This document shows, piece by piece, positions 12,011-22,858 of a stretch of DNA of 64,000 nucleotides. Each line of letters begins with the position of its first letter. The stretch's first letter is position 1. Source of the DNA: Manduca sexta (lineage: Eukaryota > Arthropoda > Insecta > Lepidoptera > Sphingidae); assembly GCF_014839805.1 (NCBI RefSeq), contig NC_051141.1:15632777-15696776 (forward strand), read 5' to 3'. The notes beneath the pieces are model-generated. The model was not told where the DNA came from and made no database searches. It saw only the letters and a program-made list of their open reading frames with translations. The position numbers and the translations under genes are program-made.

Positions 12011-13583
12011 GAGTATTTGTGTGTGCGAATCACGCTAGCAAATGCATAGTTTATAATATTAGTATATTATCATAAAATAACACAGCGTTACATTCAAGCA
12101 GTACGTAAAGAAATTTATAAATTTATTATACATAGCTATATCATATTTCACTCGGAACTCGGAGGCTATCGATCGTTGTTATGGCGCTGGCAATATCCGG
12201 CTTGAACCTAATTGGAATGTCGCGCTGCGTCCGTCCATCCGTGGTTCATAGTTATTAAGTGCGTTGTCTTATTAGCCCCGCGGTCTCCATGAAATCAGGC
12301 TTTAGGGATTTGTTTAAATATTTATACCAATTAGTAGTAAAACTTAATCAAGATGCAACGTACATTATTTTTTATATTATTAATAAACCTTTTTTATCTC
12401 AAATTTACGTAGTACATTTCTTTTACTATTACGTGGAATGGCTCATTCGTGTACAAATATTTTGTAGAAAATATCCAACTGTACGACAAATATAGCTCAT
12501 TGAAAACTGGACGTTGCTTTTAAAAAGCGACAAATGAATATGTTATTGCGAACATATTGCTTTTGATAGAAAGTATCTCTCTTTACCATAATACACTACA
12601 TTTATTGCAACACGAACAAGAGAACCACAACTTGAAACAGAAATATGTTCGCTTATTTAGTACATTATGTCAGTGAATCTTTGATAAAACAATTTCCGTG
12701 TTCGATCTGAAAGGGACACCGGTGCCATGAGACGGAAATAACCTGAGCAAATTACGAATGCACTGCTTGTAAATGTGCCTACATAGTACGTACCTACGTA
12801 AAGGAGTGCAATACTGTAGGTCTGTGGAATGATATTCCCCACAATAAATAAAACGTTTGTACACAACTACAAAAAATATATTGCATAAAAATATCAACGT
12901 AAAACAATTTTCTAATATTTTTAACAATCATTCTAAATAGTTGGATTAGTTTTTTAAACCGGCTATCGCTCTAAAGAAGTAAAGCGCTGCCTCGGGTAGC
13001 GTAACCAACCTATTCCCCATATCTCTGTACCGATTATAATAACTAACAAAAGAATATAATCTATAAAGATAGACACGAACATTTTGAACTACACTGTGAG
13101 CGCTCTCCGCTGTACAATATAGGTTCACTCGTTTACTATCAAAGGAATATAGCAATGGGAGTAGGTACGTCCAATTTCGAAGAATGCTCATAATTGAACA
13201 GAATCGAGAATAACAACGGATGTTTTGTGGATGTCGCGTAGGCATAAACACGGAAGTCCGATTGTCGATTTCAACGGAGGGAACGATGCGACGTGGCCCG
13301 GCGCAACGCAGGGGCTACGGGCCTTTCTGGTCGCACGTGACATAATAGTCTAGCTACCCGTATAACAAAATACACATCGCCACGCGGTAGTGTGCTCGAC
13401 TTGTTTGTAGGCTATTATTCTAGTGACTACACACAATCATTGATTGGCTGATTGAATATTATTGTGCATCTGTCTAACGCATTTTCAGAAAGTATTTCTT
13501 ACATACAATGCAATTTCAGTCTTAGGTAATATACATTCGAAAATTTTGAAAGTCGTTTTGATATTTATTATAAACCTTTTTAG
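12011..13583. other. Gene-free stretch
   Basis: AT-rich with a GC patch at 13255-13340. Frames there were checked on the minus strand for a continuation of the PH gene and gave no convincing exon. Confidence 0.3.
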
Positions 13584-13780
13584 AATTATCACTTGCTTTA
13601 ACGGTGAGAGATAACACCGTGAGGATACCTACATAGCTGATTAATTCATAATTCTGTGGGCATGTCAAGTCTGCCAATCCGCACTAACTCAGCGTGGTGG
13701 ACTAAACGATCGCGGTAGTAGAGAATAACCGTGCACAGCAGTGGCACAATATATAATGGAGGACTGATATTATATTATAT
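13584..13780 (+). repeat. SINE-C fragment
   Basis: CACTTGCTTTAACGGTGAGA, AATCCGCACTAACTCAGCGT, GGTGGACTAAACGATC and a final GGACTGATATTATATTAT match the 3' two thirds of the SINE-C family at 18865. Confidence 0.6.
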
Positions 13781-15162
13781 GTATTATTAAAATAAATGAT
13801 CATATATCATTACAATAATTATGACGATATTGAAGATAATACCTTGGTATAAAATGTGCTTCGGCTAAACCCGTTATATAGACCAATTTAGTATAAATGA
13901 ATAAAAACGCTCATCCCTATATCTCATTTGATTACTTTACGAGTTAAGATTCGTGAATTCCGCGCTGTATCTTTATTCGTGGTACATGAGTGCCTAAACG
14001 TACATAAGTATACATAAGTTACATCGATAATGGCCGTGGGTAACAAAACACAATGCAGACGAGATGCGGTGACAATCAATTCCATATAAAACAGATTATT
14101 CAATTGAAATCCCTTCCTTTCGCTTTAAAACTGGCGGGTCATTTATAATTCTTTTGGTATTGCGCATGTTTATAGGAGTATAGGCTGAAGATATCACTCA
14201 ACATAAGTGTCATTATGCTCATGTGCTAGCTTACGCCGTAAAAAAGGTTTCTTTTTCGGTACTACATTAGGGCTTCACGCACAAAGATCAAAGCAATAGA
14301 AACAGGATTGGTCAATATTTCGAATGAAATCACCTTTGAAGTCAATGTGGCCCACACATGTAAAATACAGTCGTCGCATACTGTGAATCAAGACGGCATA
14401 TCCCGGCGGTGTATTAACTGCACCTTTACAGTGCCACGCAACGATAAATATATTTCTGGGACAAACTGTCACACTGGGCGCTCAATATTTCTAGTTCGTG
14501 TCATGCGCCGAACATTGTAAGTATCTTGTTATTTCTACCATGAGTTGCCTGCGATTGGAATCCTCCAAAGAGGGTTGGCCTCAGGCAGGCGGCCGGTTGT
14601 AAAAAATAAGGTTAATCTATTCTACAATACCTATCTGTAGATGCCATATTGGAGTGTGATAATAGTAGGTGGAAGTAAAGATTAAGTATTCCATGTAATA
14701 GAATAAGTCGTAAGTCAGAAAAATATATACGCAAAAGGTCGAACAGCATATTATGCTCAGAGGAAAAACTTACATTTCGCCATACTATCTTAGAAGTTTT
14801 ATTGCTAGTTTGATCTTATCAGATATGTTAGTATCTATCAGTTTCTTATAAGGGCGATTAATGCTAGGTGAAAAGAATGTCCAATATTTTTTATAACAAT
14901 AAGAAGTAGGCACTGCAATATTGAACTTAATTTGGCACGTAGGCACTTTCTGCCGAACGTTATTTCAGTTTCTATTTAACCCCAAAATAATCGTGCTGTA
15001 AAAATTCTCATTACTCCGAACTCCCTTCGAATTTCCAATTCTTTTTAATTTGTACAAGGTTCGAGATATATTTCCTATAGTTTAATGAAGGTTTTGAACA
15101 GACGCAAGCTTAACCCAACTTTCATACAAAAATAGGCATTCTCCTTTAAAATGTTTGTTTGA
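13781..15162. other. Gene-free stretch
   Basis: No exon with splice sites could be supported. A pair of overlapping frames on both strands at 14,275-14,520 was examined and rejected. Confidence 0.3.
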
Positions 15163-15226
15163 AAATTAATTTGGTAAGGTCATCATCAAAAACAAAACTA
15201 TTTTTATGACCTTACCAAATTAATTT
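15163..15226. repeat. 21-bp perfect inverted repeat, 22-nt spacer
   Basis: AAATTAATTTGGTAAGGTCA and one further T at 15163-15183 are the exact reverse complement of 15206-15226. It lies 17 bp outside the left end of the 1.6-kb foldback element and may mark an older insertion. Confidence 0.85.
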
Positions 15227-15243
15227 AAAAAAATTAAACAATA

Positions 15244-16881
15244 GGGGCATTCCACGTGAAGCGGGCACGAAAAAAAACTCGATGTCTCAGATTTTCGTAA
15301 TATTTGATTATGTTATACCTGTATATGTCCTCGATCCAGATACAAAATATTTTTAAAGTATAAAGTCTGGTTAGCGAGTTAAAGGACTTTGAAGTTTTGA
15401 CTAGCCGGTTAGTATACGCCACTTCGAATCCAATTATCAAGTTTTTAAATGTTACAATAAAATAAATAAAGCAATGAAATAAATACTTCATTTAATGAGC
15501 TTTTTTATTGTATTTTTGGAAATAGAAAAATGATTTTTTTTCTTTGAAAAAAATGTGTTTGAATGTTTCAAACTTGAATTTCACAAAGTTGGCATATTTA
15601 TATATTTTTTATTTTTTTTTCTAAAAATAGCTACTATTGTATAGATAATCCCTGCGAAGTTTCATAATGGGCTGAGAAGTAGTTTAGGAGCTAGACAGAT
15701 TACAGTGCCGAAGCGCGGCGGTCGCCAGAAAGAGCGAAGTAGTAAAAACTTTCAATTAAACTAAATACTTTCGATCAGAGTATTTTATCATGTTTTGCAT
15801 CGCTCTAACGATTCAATTACATCTGATTATAATATTAAAAAACATATTTATATTACTGACGGTGCACAACAACATTTGAAACTTGGCAAGGATAATCTAT
15901 ATACCATATTGGCTATTTTAGTAGAAAAAAGTTATTATATTGCCAACTTTGTGAAATACAAGTTTGAAACATTAAAATATATATGAATAATAATAATAAA
16001 TAGTAGTAGTAATAATAAATATGAGTTTGTGGCATTGATGTTCTAGCCTATATGTATAAGCGGTCGGGTATCGTGATGGTTTTGTTTGATGCGTTATGTA
16101 AACTAGCTTGTGTCTCCAAGCGTTTTAGGTTACTACCGAGACCGTCAAATTGCCCTTCTGCCATGTGAAGTGGCACGAAAATGAAATTCTGCATCTTTAC
16201 CACAATCCTGTTTGAAATAGAACAAGTTAATACAATTAAATCTTTTTAAAACGCTGTTGTGCACCGTCAGTAATATAAATATATTTTTTTATATTATAAT
16301 CAGATGTAATTGAATCGTTAGAGCGATGCAAAACATGATAAAATACTCTGATCGAAAGTATTTAGTTTAATTGAAAGTTTTTACTACTTCGCTCTTTCTG
16401 GCGACCGCCGCGCTTCGGCACTGTAATCGGTCTAGCTCCTAAACTACTTCTCAGCCCATTATGAAACTTCGCAGGGATTATCTATACAATAGTAGCTATT
16501 TTTAGAAAAAAAATAAAAAATATATAAATATGCCAACTTTGTGAAATTCAAGTTTGAAACTTTCAAACACATTTTCTTCAAAGAAAAAAAATAATTTTTC
16601 AATTTCCAAAAATACAATAAAAAAGCGCATTAAATGAAGTATTTATTTCATTGCTTTATTTATTTTATTGTAACATTTAAAAACTTGATAATTGGATTCG
16701 AAGTGGCGTATACCAGCCGGCCAGTCAAAACTTCAAAGTCCTTTAACTCGCTAACCAGGCTTTATACTTTAATAATATTTTGTATCTGGATCGAGGACAT
16801 ATACAGGTATAAAATAATCAAATATTACGAAAATCTGAGACATCGAGTTTTTTTTCGTGCCCGCTTCACGTGGAATGCCCC
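15244..16881. mobile_element. Foldback element with about 626-bp terminal inverted repeats
   Basis: The left arm 15244-15870 and right arm 16256-16881 are reverse complements with few differences. The outer ends are GGGGCATTCCACGTGAAG and CTTCACGTGGAATGCCCC. AATA flanks both sides (15240-15243 and 16882-16885), a possible 4-bp TSD. The 385-bp centre has no transposase frame. It contains a degraded third copy of the terminus at about 16152-16195 and another inverted fragment of an arm at about 15886-15985. Superfamily unknown. Confidence 0.85.
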
Positions 16882-17466
16882 AATATTTATTATGCGTAAA
16901 CCGATTATTTATATACTAACGGTCGTCGTGGCTAACATTATCATTAGGAAAATTAAGGAAACGGAAAAAATCAAGATATTTTGTACCTAATGTTAAGACA
17001 GTAGTAGTAAGCCGGTTACATGTACCTACAACTGTGGCGCCGATTACCCTTCTCTATTAGGAATCGGTCACTAGATCGCGAATCGCGTCCAATTCGCTCG
17101 CAACGTGACGTCAGCTCATCTCTGCCACGAAGCTGTTTCCCTTTCATAACTATTAGTTTTAGTGAGTGATAACATAGCTCTATTTTTTTTTATTTAACCC
17201 TAAGCCAAGGTTAGAGTAGGTAACATTAAACTAGAAATACAACAAATATATGCCATATTAGCATAGTAAATATCGCTACTATAAAATAGATTACAATCGC
17301 TCATTTAAAGATGAAGATAAAAAAATCCCAATAGGAGTATTATTATGATTGTTTAAAGATTACGAATACGCACATAGAATCAATAGCGAGTATTTAATTC
17401 CAACCAAATATGCAGTATCACCTCGCATACAATATAAGACTATAAATATTGTGATAAATGACATAC
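16882..17466. other. Intron/flank downstream of exon 3
   Basis: Begins, on the minus strand, with the GTATGT donor of exon 3. No further exon or bounded repeat was recognised before the foldback element. Confidence 0.4.
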
Positions 17467-17587
17467 CGACACATCTCGTCTTCCTCAAATCGACGACGCG
17501 TATTTCGGGGTCCCTGGTGGTGTAGTACACGAGGACTCGGCGTATGAGCATCACCCACGCGCCTCGCCACTCGCCAGACACGCCTTC
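17467..17587 (-). CDS. Exon 3 of the same gene: first strands of PH domain 2
   Basis: This 121-bp exon encodes EGVSGEWRGAWVMLIRRVLV followed by YYTTRDPEIRVVDLRKTRCV. The acceptor is CCAACAG|GAAGGC (exon base 17587) in phase 0, which matches exon 2. The join gives GWCYLK then EGVSGEWRGAWVML, the standard first two strands of a PH domain (hydrophobic-x-Lys-Glu-Gly, then Trp-x-x-x-Trp-Val). The VVDLRKTRCV strand is typical of ARAP/centaurin-type PH domains. The donor is GTGTCG|GTATGT with GT at 17466, phase 1. It lies about 30.5 kb downstream of exon 2 and no better exon was noticed between them. The next exon should begin in phase 1 and supply the rest of PH2. It was not identified in 1-17466, so the gene probably continues past the left edge. 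Confidence 0.82.
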
Positions 17588-18864
17588 CTGTTGGATACAC
17601 TGGCGTTGTAACACACGTGGACTGCAGAAAACTATCTACTATCTGCTTCAGGGAGCAAAAGGTAGACCGCGACCTGGATTTTAATCGCCAATTCATTTCG
17701 TGCCGACCTTAAGGCAATTTTTTTTAAAGTATATTCAATGAAATGACTTTAAAAACAATAATATAGAAACATAGTGAAAACATACATACAGTGCATGCAT
17801 TGAAGATAATTTTAATATATTGTTTTTATATGTACATTTTTGCATCCATATATTACGGTGAGCATGATCTTTAACAATGACGTACGGATTAATCTTTTTT
17901 TTTTAGTTTTTCCATTGAATAATCATCATTTAAATTTTGTTATAAAAAAAAATCAACACGCTAACGGAGATATAATCAGAAATGGACCATATGAAAGCTA
18001 ATTGGTGAGTTTCAAACTAGAAAACCAAAAATCATTGCAGCAGTTCTAATATAAGATTTGTCAAGCGACAAAACATGGATTAAACTTTATTCCTGCTGTG
18101 ACAAAGCTATGTCACCAGCGGTCTGAACTGCTACACTAAGAGTTGACAAAGTAATGGAAGCCATCGCAACAAATCGATTCCTTCATATTATAAAACACGG
18201 ATCCACCTTATTATTTCCAATACCTAGAACTAATTTCCAACTGAATGAAATACAATTAGAAGTAAAGCAACAGGCACTACAAGGGCGGCACTATAAATAT
18301 AGGTTTCGCGAACGTTCCGTGTTCAGACTGACGTTAAGTACTCTACGAAGTCACTCAGTCAAGATCTGGGAACGCTAAAATCCTTTGACTGAGTTCCGAG
18401 ATATAAAGCTAATTGCACTCCACTAATATAATTTGATATGCCTACCCTGAACGAGTGTAGCAGACCCATTGTCACATTTCCGGATATCTAGTATACAGAT
18501 ACTAGAAAGCTAAACAGGTTACGCCAACGTAACATTAATCGGCATGAACGACGAACGTTAGGTCCTAACGAATTATCCTCTCAGAGTACATGAATTAGCC
18601 ACATAATATTAGGGACATACAGTGTTTCAACATAATTGTATTCATGGAAATCCTAACATTTCAGTCGTAATTGAGTTCCAAATATCTTCGGACATTTGAA
18701 ATTGCACCCGACACATGACGGGCTTAACGCGCATTTCTGTTTCAATTAATTGTTGTAAATTATTTTCGACTTCATTACTACCAAGTATGTGAATTGTGAC
18801 TGACATAAATCTAGTCATAGGCCGCAACATAACCCAACAAAAATAACTATATGTAAATTAAAAA

Positions 18865-19190
18865 CGGCGATAGCCTAGTTGGTTGTGAAACGGACTGTCA
18901 AGACGAATATCCACAGGTTCAAATCCCAAGGGCACACACCTCTGACTTTCCTAAAAAAATATGTGTGTATTCTTTGTGAATTATCGCTTGCTTTAACGCT
19001 GAAGAAAAACATCGTGAGGAAACCTGCATACCTGAGAAATTCTTAGGAATTTTCGAGGCCGTGTGAAGTCTACCAATCCGCACTAGGCTAGCGTGGTGGA
19101 CTAAGGCCTAATCCCTCTCAGTGGTAGAGGAAACCTGTGCCCAACAGTGGGACAGTATATAATACAGGGCTGATATTATTATATTATATA
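18865..19190 (+). repeat. SINE-C, tRNA-derived, near full length
   Basis: The head CGGCGATAGCCTAGTTGG contains a pol III A box (TAGCCTAGTTGG). A B box, GGTTCAAATCC, follows at about 18918. Downstream come AACATCGTGAGGAAACCTGC, AATCCGCACTAGGCTAGCGT, GGTGGACTAAGGCC and a tail of ATT repeats. A tRNA-like head with A and B boxes and a simple tail defines a SINE. Other copies lie at 13584, 32847, 38699 and 56884. Confidence 0.8.
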
Positions 19191-20009
19191 AATATCAAGG
19201 CAAAAACTCGCCATTTGTTGAACTAAACTAAAATGTAAATATGAAATCCATAAGAAGCGCTGCAGCTTCATGCTCATCGACCACGGACCCGTACGTCACT
19301 TCATTAGCCGAGACTAAAGCGATTAGAAGCTCGACATCGCTATTAGAACTACAATATTCATGCTTAAAAATCATGTTATTATGGTTTTCTTTAAACTATA
19401 GTATAATTTAAAACTTTAAACTGTAGTATAAAATTGTAAAAAATACTGCATAGAGCCGGCATAGTGTATATTTACCTTAATTGTTAAAAAAGGTAATGTA
19501 ATTTTTGCATTATTTTAAAATTTACATTTTAGCTTGTAAGTCACACGTACCAAATTGAACGTCCCAATATTAATTATTCAAACATGTTTGTATCGAAATA
19601 TTATAATATAGTTACACTGTTATTTTTATAAGGTCATAATGTCATTATCATTCGTGATTCTCAGGTCAATATTTTAACATATTATTATAAGATACTCAAT
19701 TAGCTCGAAACAAAAGATTTTCTTATTGACAAATATTGGATAGTGTAAAACCAACAACCCGTAAAGCCAAATCTCTTTAGAATAAAGCGAACACGCAACA
19801 AGTTGATGTTTAAAATTCATTCTGCGCTTCGTTCGAAAGACAACTGCGACGAAATCATCTTAGCATTTTAAAAAGGACCTACTTTTTCGTCTTAAAATCG
19901 ATATTAACTTTCACTGAGAGTCTTATATGAAATATCTTATTTGCGGTTGAAATTCCTTGCAAGCCAGAGTTTAAAATATTATACGTGAATATTACAGTTG
20001 TATTTATAT
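19191..20009. other. Gene-free stretch
   Basis: AT-rich; nothing recognised. Confidence 0.3.
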
Positions 20010-20130
20010 TCGATATGGTGCTTGACTCGCTCGCTATCACATCATGAGACGGAGTACACACTGCGTACACTGGATGCACCAGTTGCGTCTCCGTCTATCA
20101 CTTCAGGAAAAAAAGTCATGAGTGTTTGCG
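20010..20130 (+). repeat. SINE-B fragment (3' body)
   Basis: CTCGCTATCACATCATGAGA, CGGAGTACACACTGC and GATGCACCAGTTGCGTCTCC match the SINE-B body in plus orientation. Confidence 0.55.
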
Positions 20131-20269
20131 GGTATATAACATGTTACGTAGTTGTTTTAGAAACGCGAGGTATGGCAATGTTGCAGCGAAGTAATGCCTA
20201 TGAATTCCGGTCACGAGAACTATATTTAACAGAAATCTATAAGAAAGAGCGAACTACTAGAGCTTTCGA

Positions 20270-20415
20270 AGTCTACACACACACACACAACATCATCATC
20301 TCCGAAGGGGTATGTAGAGGCGCAACCAAGGCACCCACTTTTCGCCAAGTGTGTTCCGTCCCGTGACAGGGGGCAAGCCTATCGCCATATCGGGCACAAA
20401 TTGAAGACTCCGAGC
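20270..20415 (-). repeat. SINE-B fragment, opposite orientation
   Basis: A CACACA tail, CATCTCCGAAGGGGTATGTA, TTTTCGCCAAGTGTGTTCCG and ATCGCCATATCGGGCACAAA match the minus-strand body of the copy at 36107. The tRNA-like head is replaced by a short palindrome. Confidence 0.6.
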
Positions 20416-20422
20416 TCATACA

Positions 20423-20460
20423 TTACATTGAATGTACGAAGTATCGTACATTCAATGTAA
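20423..20460. repeat. 17-bp perfect inverted repeat, AGTA spacer
   Basis: TTACATTGAATGTACGA (20423-20439) and its exact reverse complement (20444-20460) are separated by 4 nt. It lies where the truncated SINE-B ends. Confidence 0.88.
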
Positions 20461-20621
20461 CCATATCCAACTTTTGTTCAGTGCACGTAATATTTTTTAA
20501 TTCCAGTAAATCCAGATTAGCTGTTAGAATATAATCCGCCGTGGTATATATTTTTTTTTCTTTGCATTAAAATGATAAGAGCAAACAAAGGTGATTAAGT
20601 AGACATACCATATATACAAGG

Positions 20622-20691
20622 TGACCACTGAAAATCAACGTTGTGCTGTGGTTCGCGTTACAACGTAACATGTTTACACTGAGTGGTCACC
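20622..20691. repeat. Hairpin-forming 70-bp segment
   Basis: GGTGACCACT and AGTGGTCACC bound a segment that itself has an inner stem, AACGTTGT / ACAACGT. It may be a tiny MITE or a structured RNA; no TSD could be fixed. Confidence 0.45.
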
Positions 20692-20699
20692 TACATGTC

Positions 20700-22540
20700 A
20701 CAGCGACGACACAGGGCGGCGTGCAAACACCCTGATCTTTGTTTTCATTTTAATCTATCTTTTGTAGTATTAGTACGTCGTATATGTTGTGAGCTGTGAC
20801 AAATAAATGTGTTTTCTTTCTTTCTATCTATATTTTAAAAACACTTTTAAAAGTTCACTTCAACGAAATAAATATAAAAAAGCAATAGCTTTTACAACGT
20901 TTTTTTTATTTTCTTTATGTGGTTTCATCCAACATAAACAAAAAGATCCCAAGCGCGTCGCCTAGTTCTGAATAATTAGATTTTACTTCCAGTGCCATCG
21001 AAGGCGGCCAACTTATTGATTTATGGCTTATTTGAACTCGCGCCGCAAGATTATAAAATAACACCACACCATATTTAGCGATTCATATTTCTCGCTTAGA
21101 TACGACCAATTATAATTTATTTATATAATTGAAATACCAATCAATTACTTACTACTATAAAATGCAGTTTGAAATTGATAGGTAAATTTCTTATTCGGTA
21201 AGAATAGGTTATCGCTAAATAAATAAAACTTGGTTTATTTACATTAAGATAGGGAACAATTTAAAATGGATCGTTAATTTTATTTCAATCTATGTATTTC
21301 ATAATTTGTATTTTTAATCTTTCTTTTTAATATATAAATATTTAAATACGTACCTACAAGCCCACTATTGAACGTAAGCGTTACCATGTTTCCAGTTGCG
21401 ACATTCAACACGTTGAAAAGCAATATCACATTTTATCGTTTTCTCAGAAATATGCAATGTCGGGAAATATTAAAAGCGTATACGTTTAACCTGACGAATT
21501 TAAATAGGTTTCCTATTCTAATAACGATAATGAGGAATAGGTCACATAATGTAAATATAATTTCTCGTGTTTAAAAGATTTGACATAAAAAAATTATAAA
21601 ATATAAAAATTTATATCGAAGTACGTAGTTGAATAATCTCTACTGAATATACTAGTACTTAATCCATAACTTCCTGCTTCAGTTCCAATTTCCAAAATAT
21701 TATTTTCTACATAATTATATTATACTACTGTTTCAATCCTCCTGATTAGACAGCATTTGTTTTTCACTCAAGAACTCGGGAGTTCTAAATTCTACCTACG
21801 TACAAAAGCATAACACTGATAATGGATAGGAAATGTATAAATGTATATCATAATACACCATTTTCAACAAAAAAAAAATATTGACTTGATGCGCACGATT
21901 ATTAATTTGTGAATTACAAAACACAAAAAAAAAATAATAGCTACTTTTACAAAATGGAAATTAACTGAATTATATTTAAGTGGGTGGGTGATTTCCCATT
22001 TTAGTGTTGGTCAATCTAACAATCAATTGATGATGACTGACACCAGAACAACACATCCGAAGGTGCAATATTTTTCTCGTGCTCGAATTTTCTCTCAATT
22101 TGCTTTACGTAATACTTGGACTGCCCCTTAGTACCTAATTAAATCGAAAAAAGGTGCTCTTATTGGTTATTCTTTTCATCATCAACAAACGAATGAATGA
22201 AACAAATAAATTAGACGATATAAATTTTAATTTCCGTAGTGTGATCTGATCAATTAATAAAATTGATTTGATTGAATAATTCGCTAATGACGTACGGATT
22301 ACGAATATTAAAAGCGATACAAAGAGAAATTTATCCCGTAAAAGCATTCTCAGTAATAAAATCCAAACGCGATATGTTCCTAAGCAAATCCGATGTGATT
22401 TTTAAAGTGCATTTTTTAATAAATTGCCGTCACACAAGTAATATAAATGTTTTTCATTTGATTAAATTAAATGCAACATCTCTTTTAATTATGAATTTCC
22501 ACTTGTTTTGAATCTCGTGACAACGACAACTTTAGTATTG
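20700..22540. other. Gene-free stretch
   Basis: AT-rich. At 20,795-20,830, GTGACAAATAAATGTGTTTT followed by CTTTCTTTCT looks like a LINE 3' tail. Nothing else is supported. Confidence 0.35.
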
Positions 22541-22681
22541 CCAGGTATTAGAAAATTCTTGGAAATGCTCTCCGAGTCTTGAAAAAATATTTTTTCCGTC
22601 GTTTCTCAGAGGAACGACGACCACCCTTAATGTAATAAATAAATAAATAAAAAAAATAAAAAAAAATAAAAAAATAAAAAA
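22541..22681 (+). repeat. A-rich 3' tail of an unidentified retroelement
   Basis: GGAACGACGACCACCCTTAA is followed by about 60 nt of AAAT/AAAAT repeats. This is how non-LTR elements end on the plus strand. The body upstream is too short to classify. Confidence 0.4.
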
Positions 22682-22858
22682 GCCTTTTATTTCTTACTAA
22701 ATAATACAGAAAAATAAAAACTTATTTCTAGTTATAATTATATATGTATAAAGTATCTTTTAGTTTATGTTTATATATATTATTATCATAGTTTTTTTTT
22801 TTTTTACAGTTATACATGCATTTTATATACTTAGTTCTAATTATGTAAGAACCCCTCG

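Noticed and set aside
12946..13251. 101-codon minus-strand frame
   Set aside because: No ATG-led conserved sequence, Tyr/Ser-rich as in chance frames, and no splice context matching the PH gene.
14275..14520. Overlapping frames on both strands, tested as exon 4 of the PH gene
   Set aside because: No PH C-terminal helix or conserved Trp and no splice sites in phase 1; translations look random.
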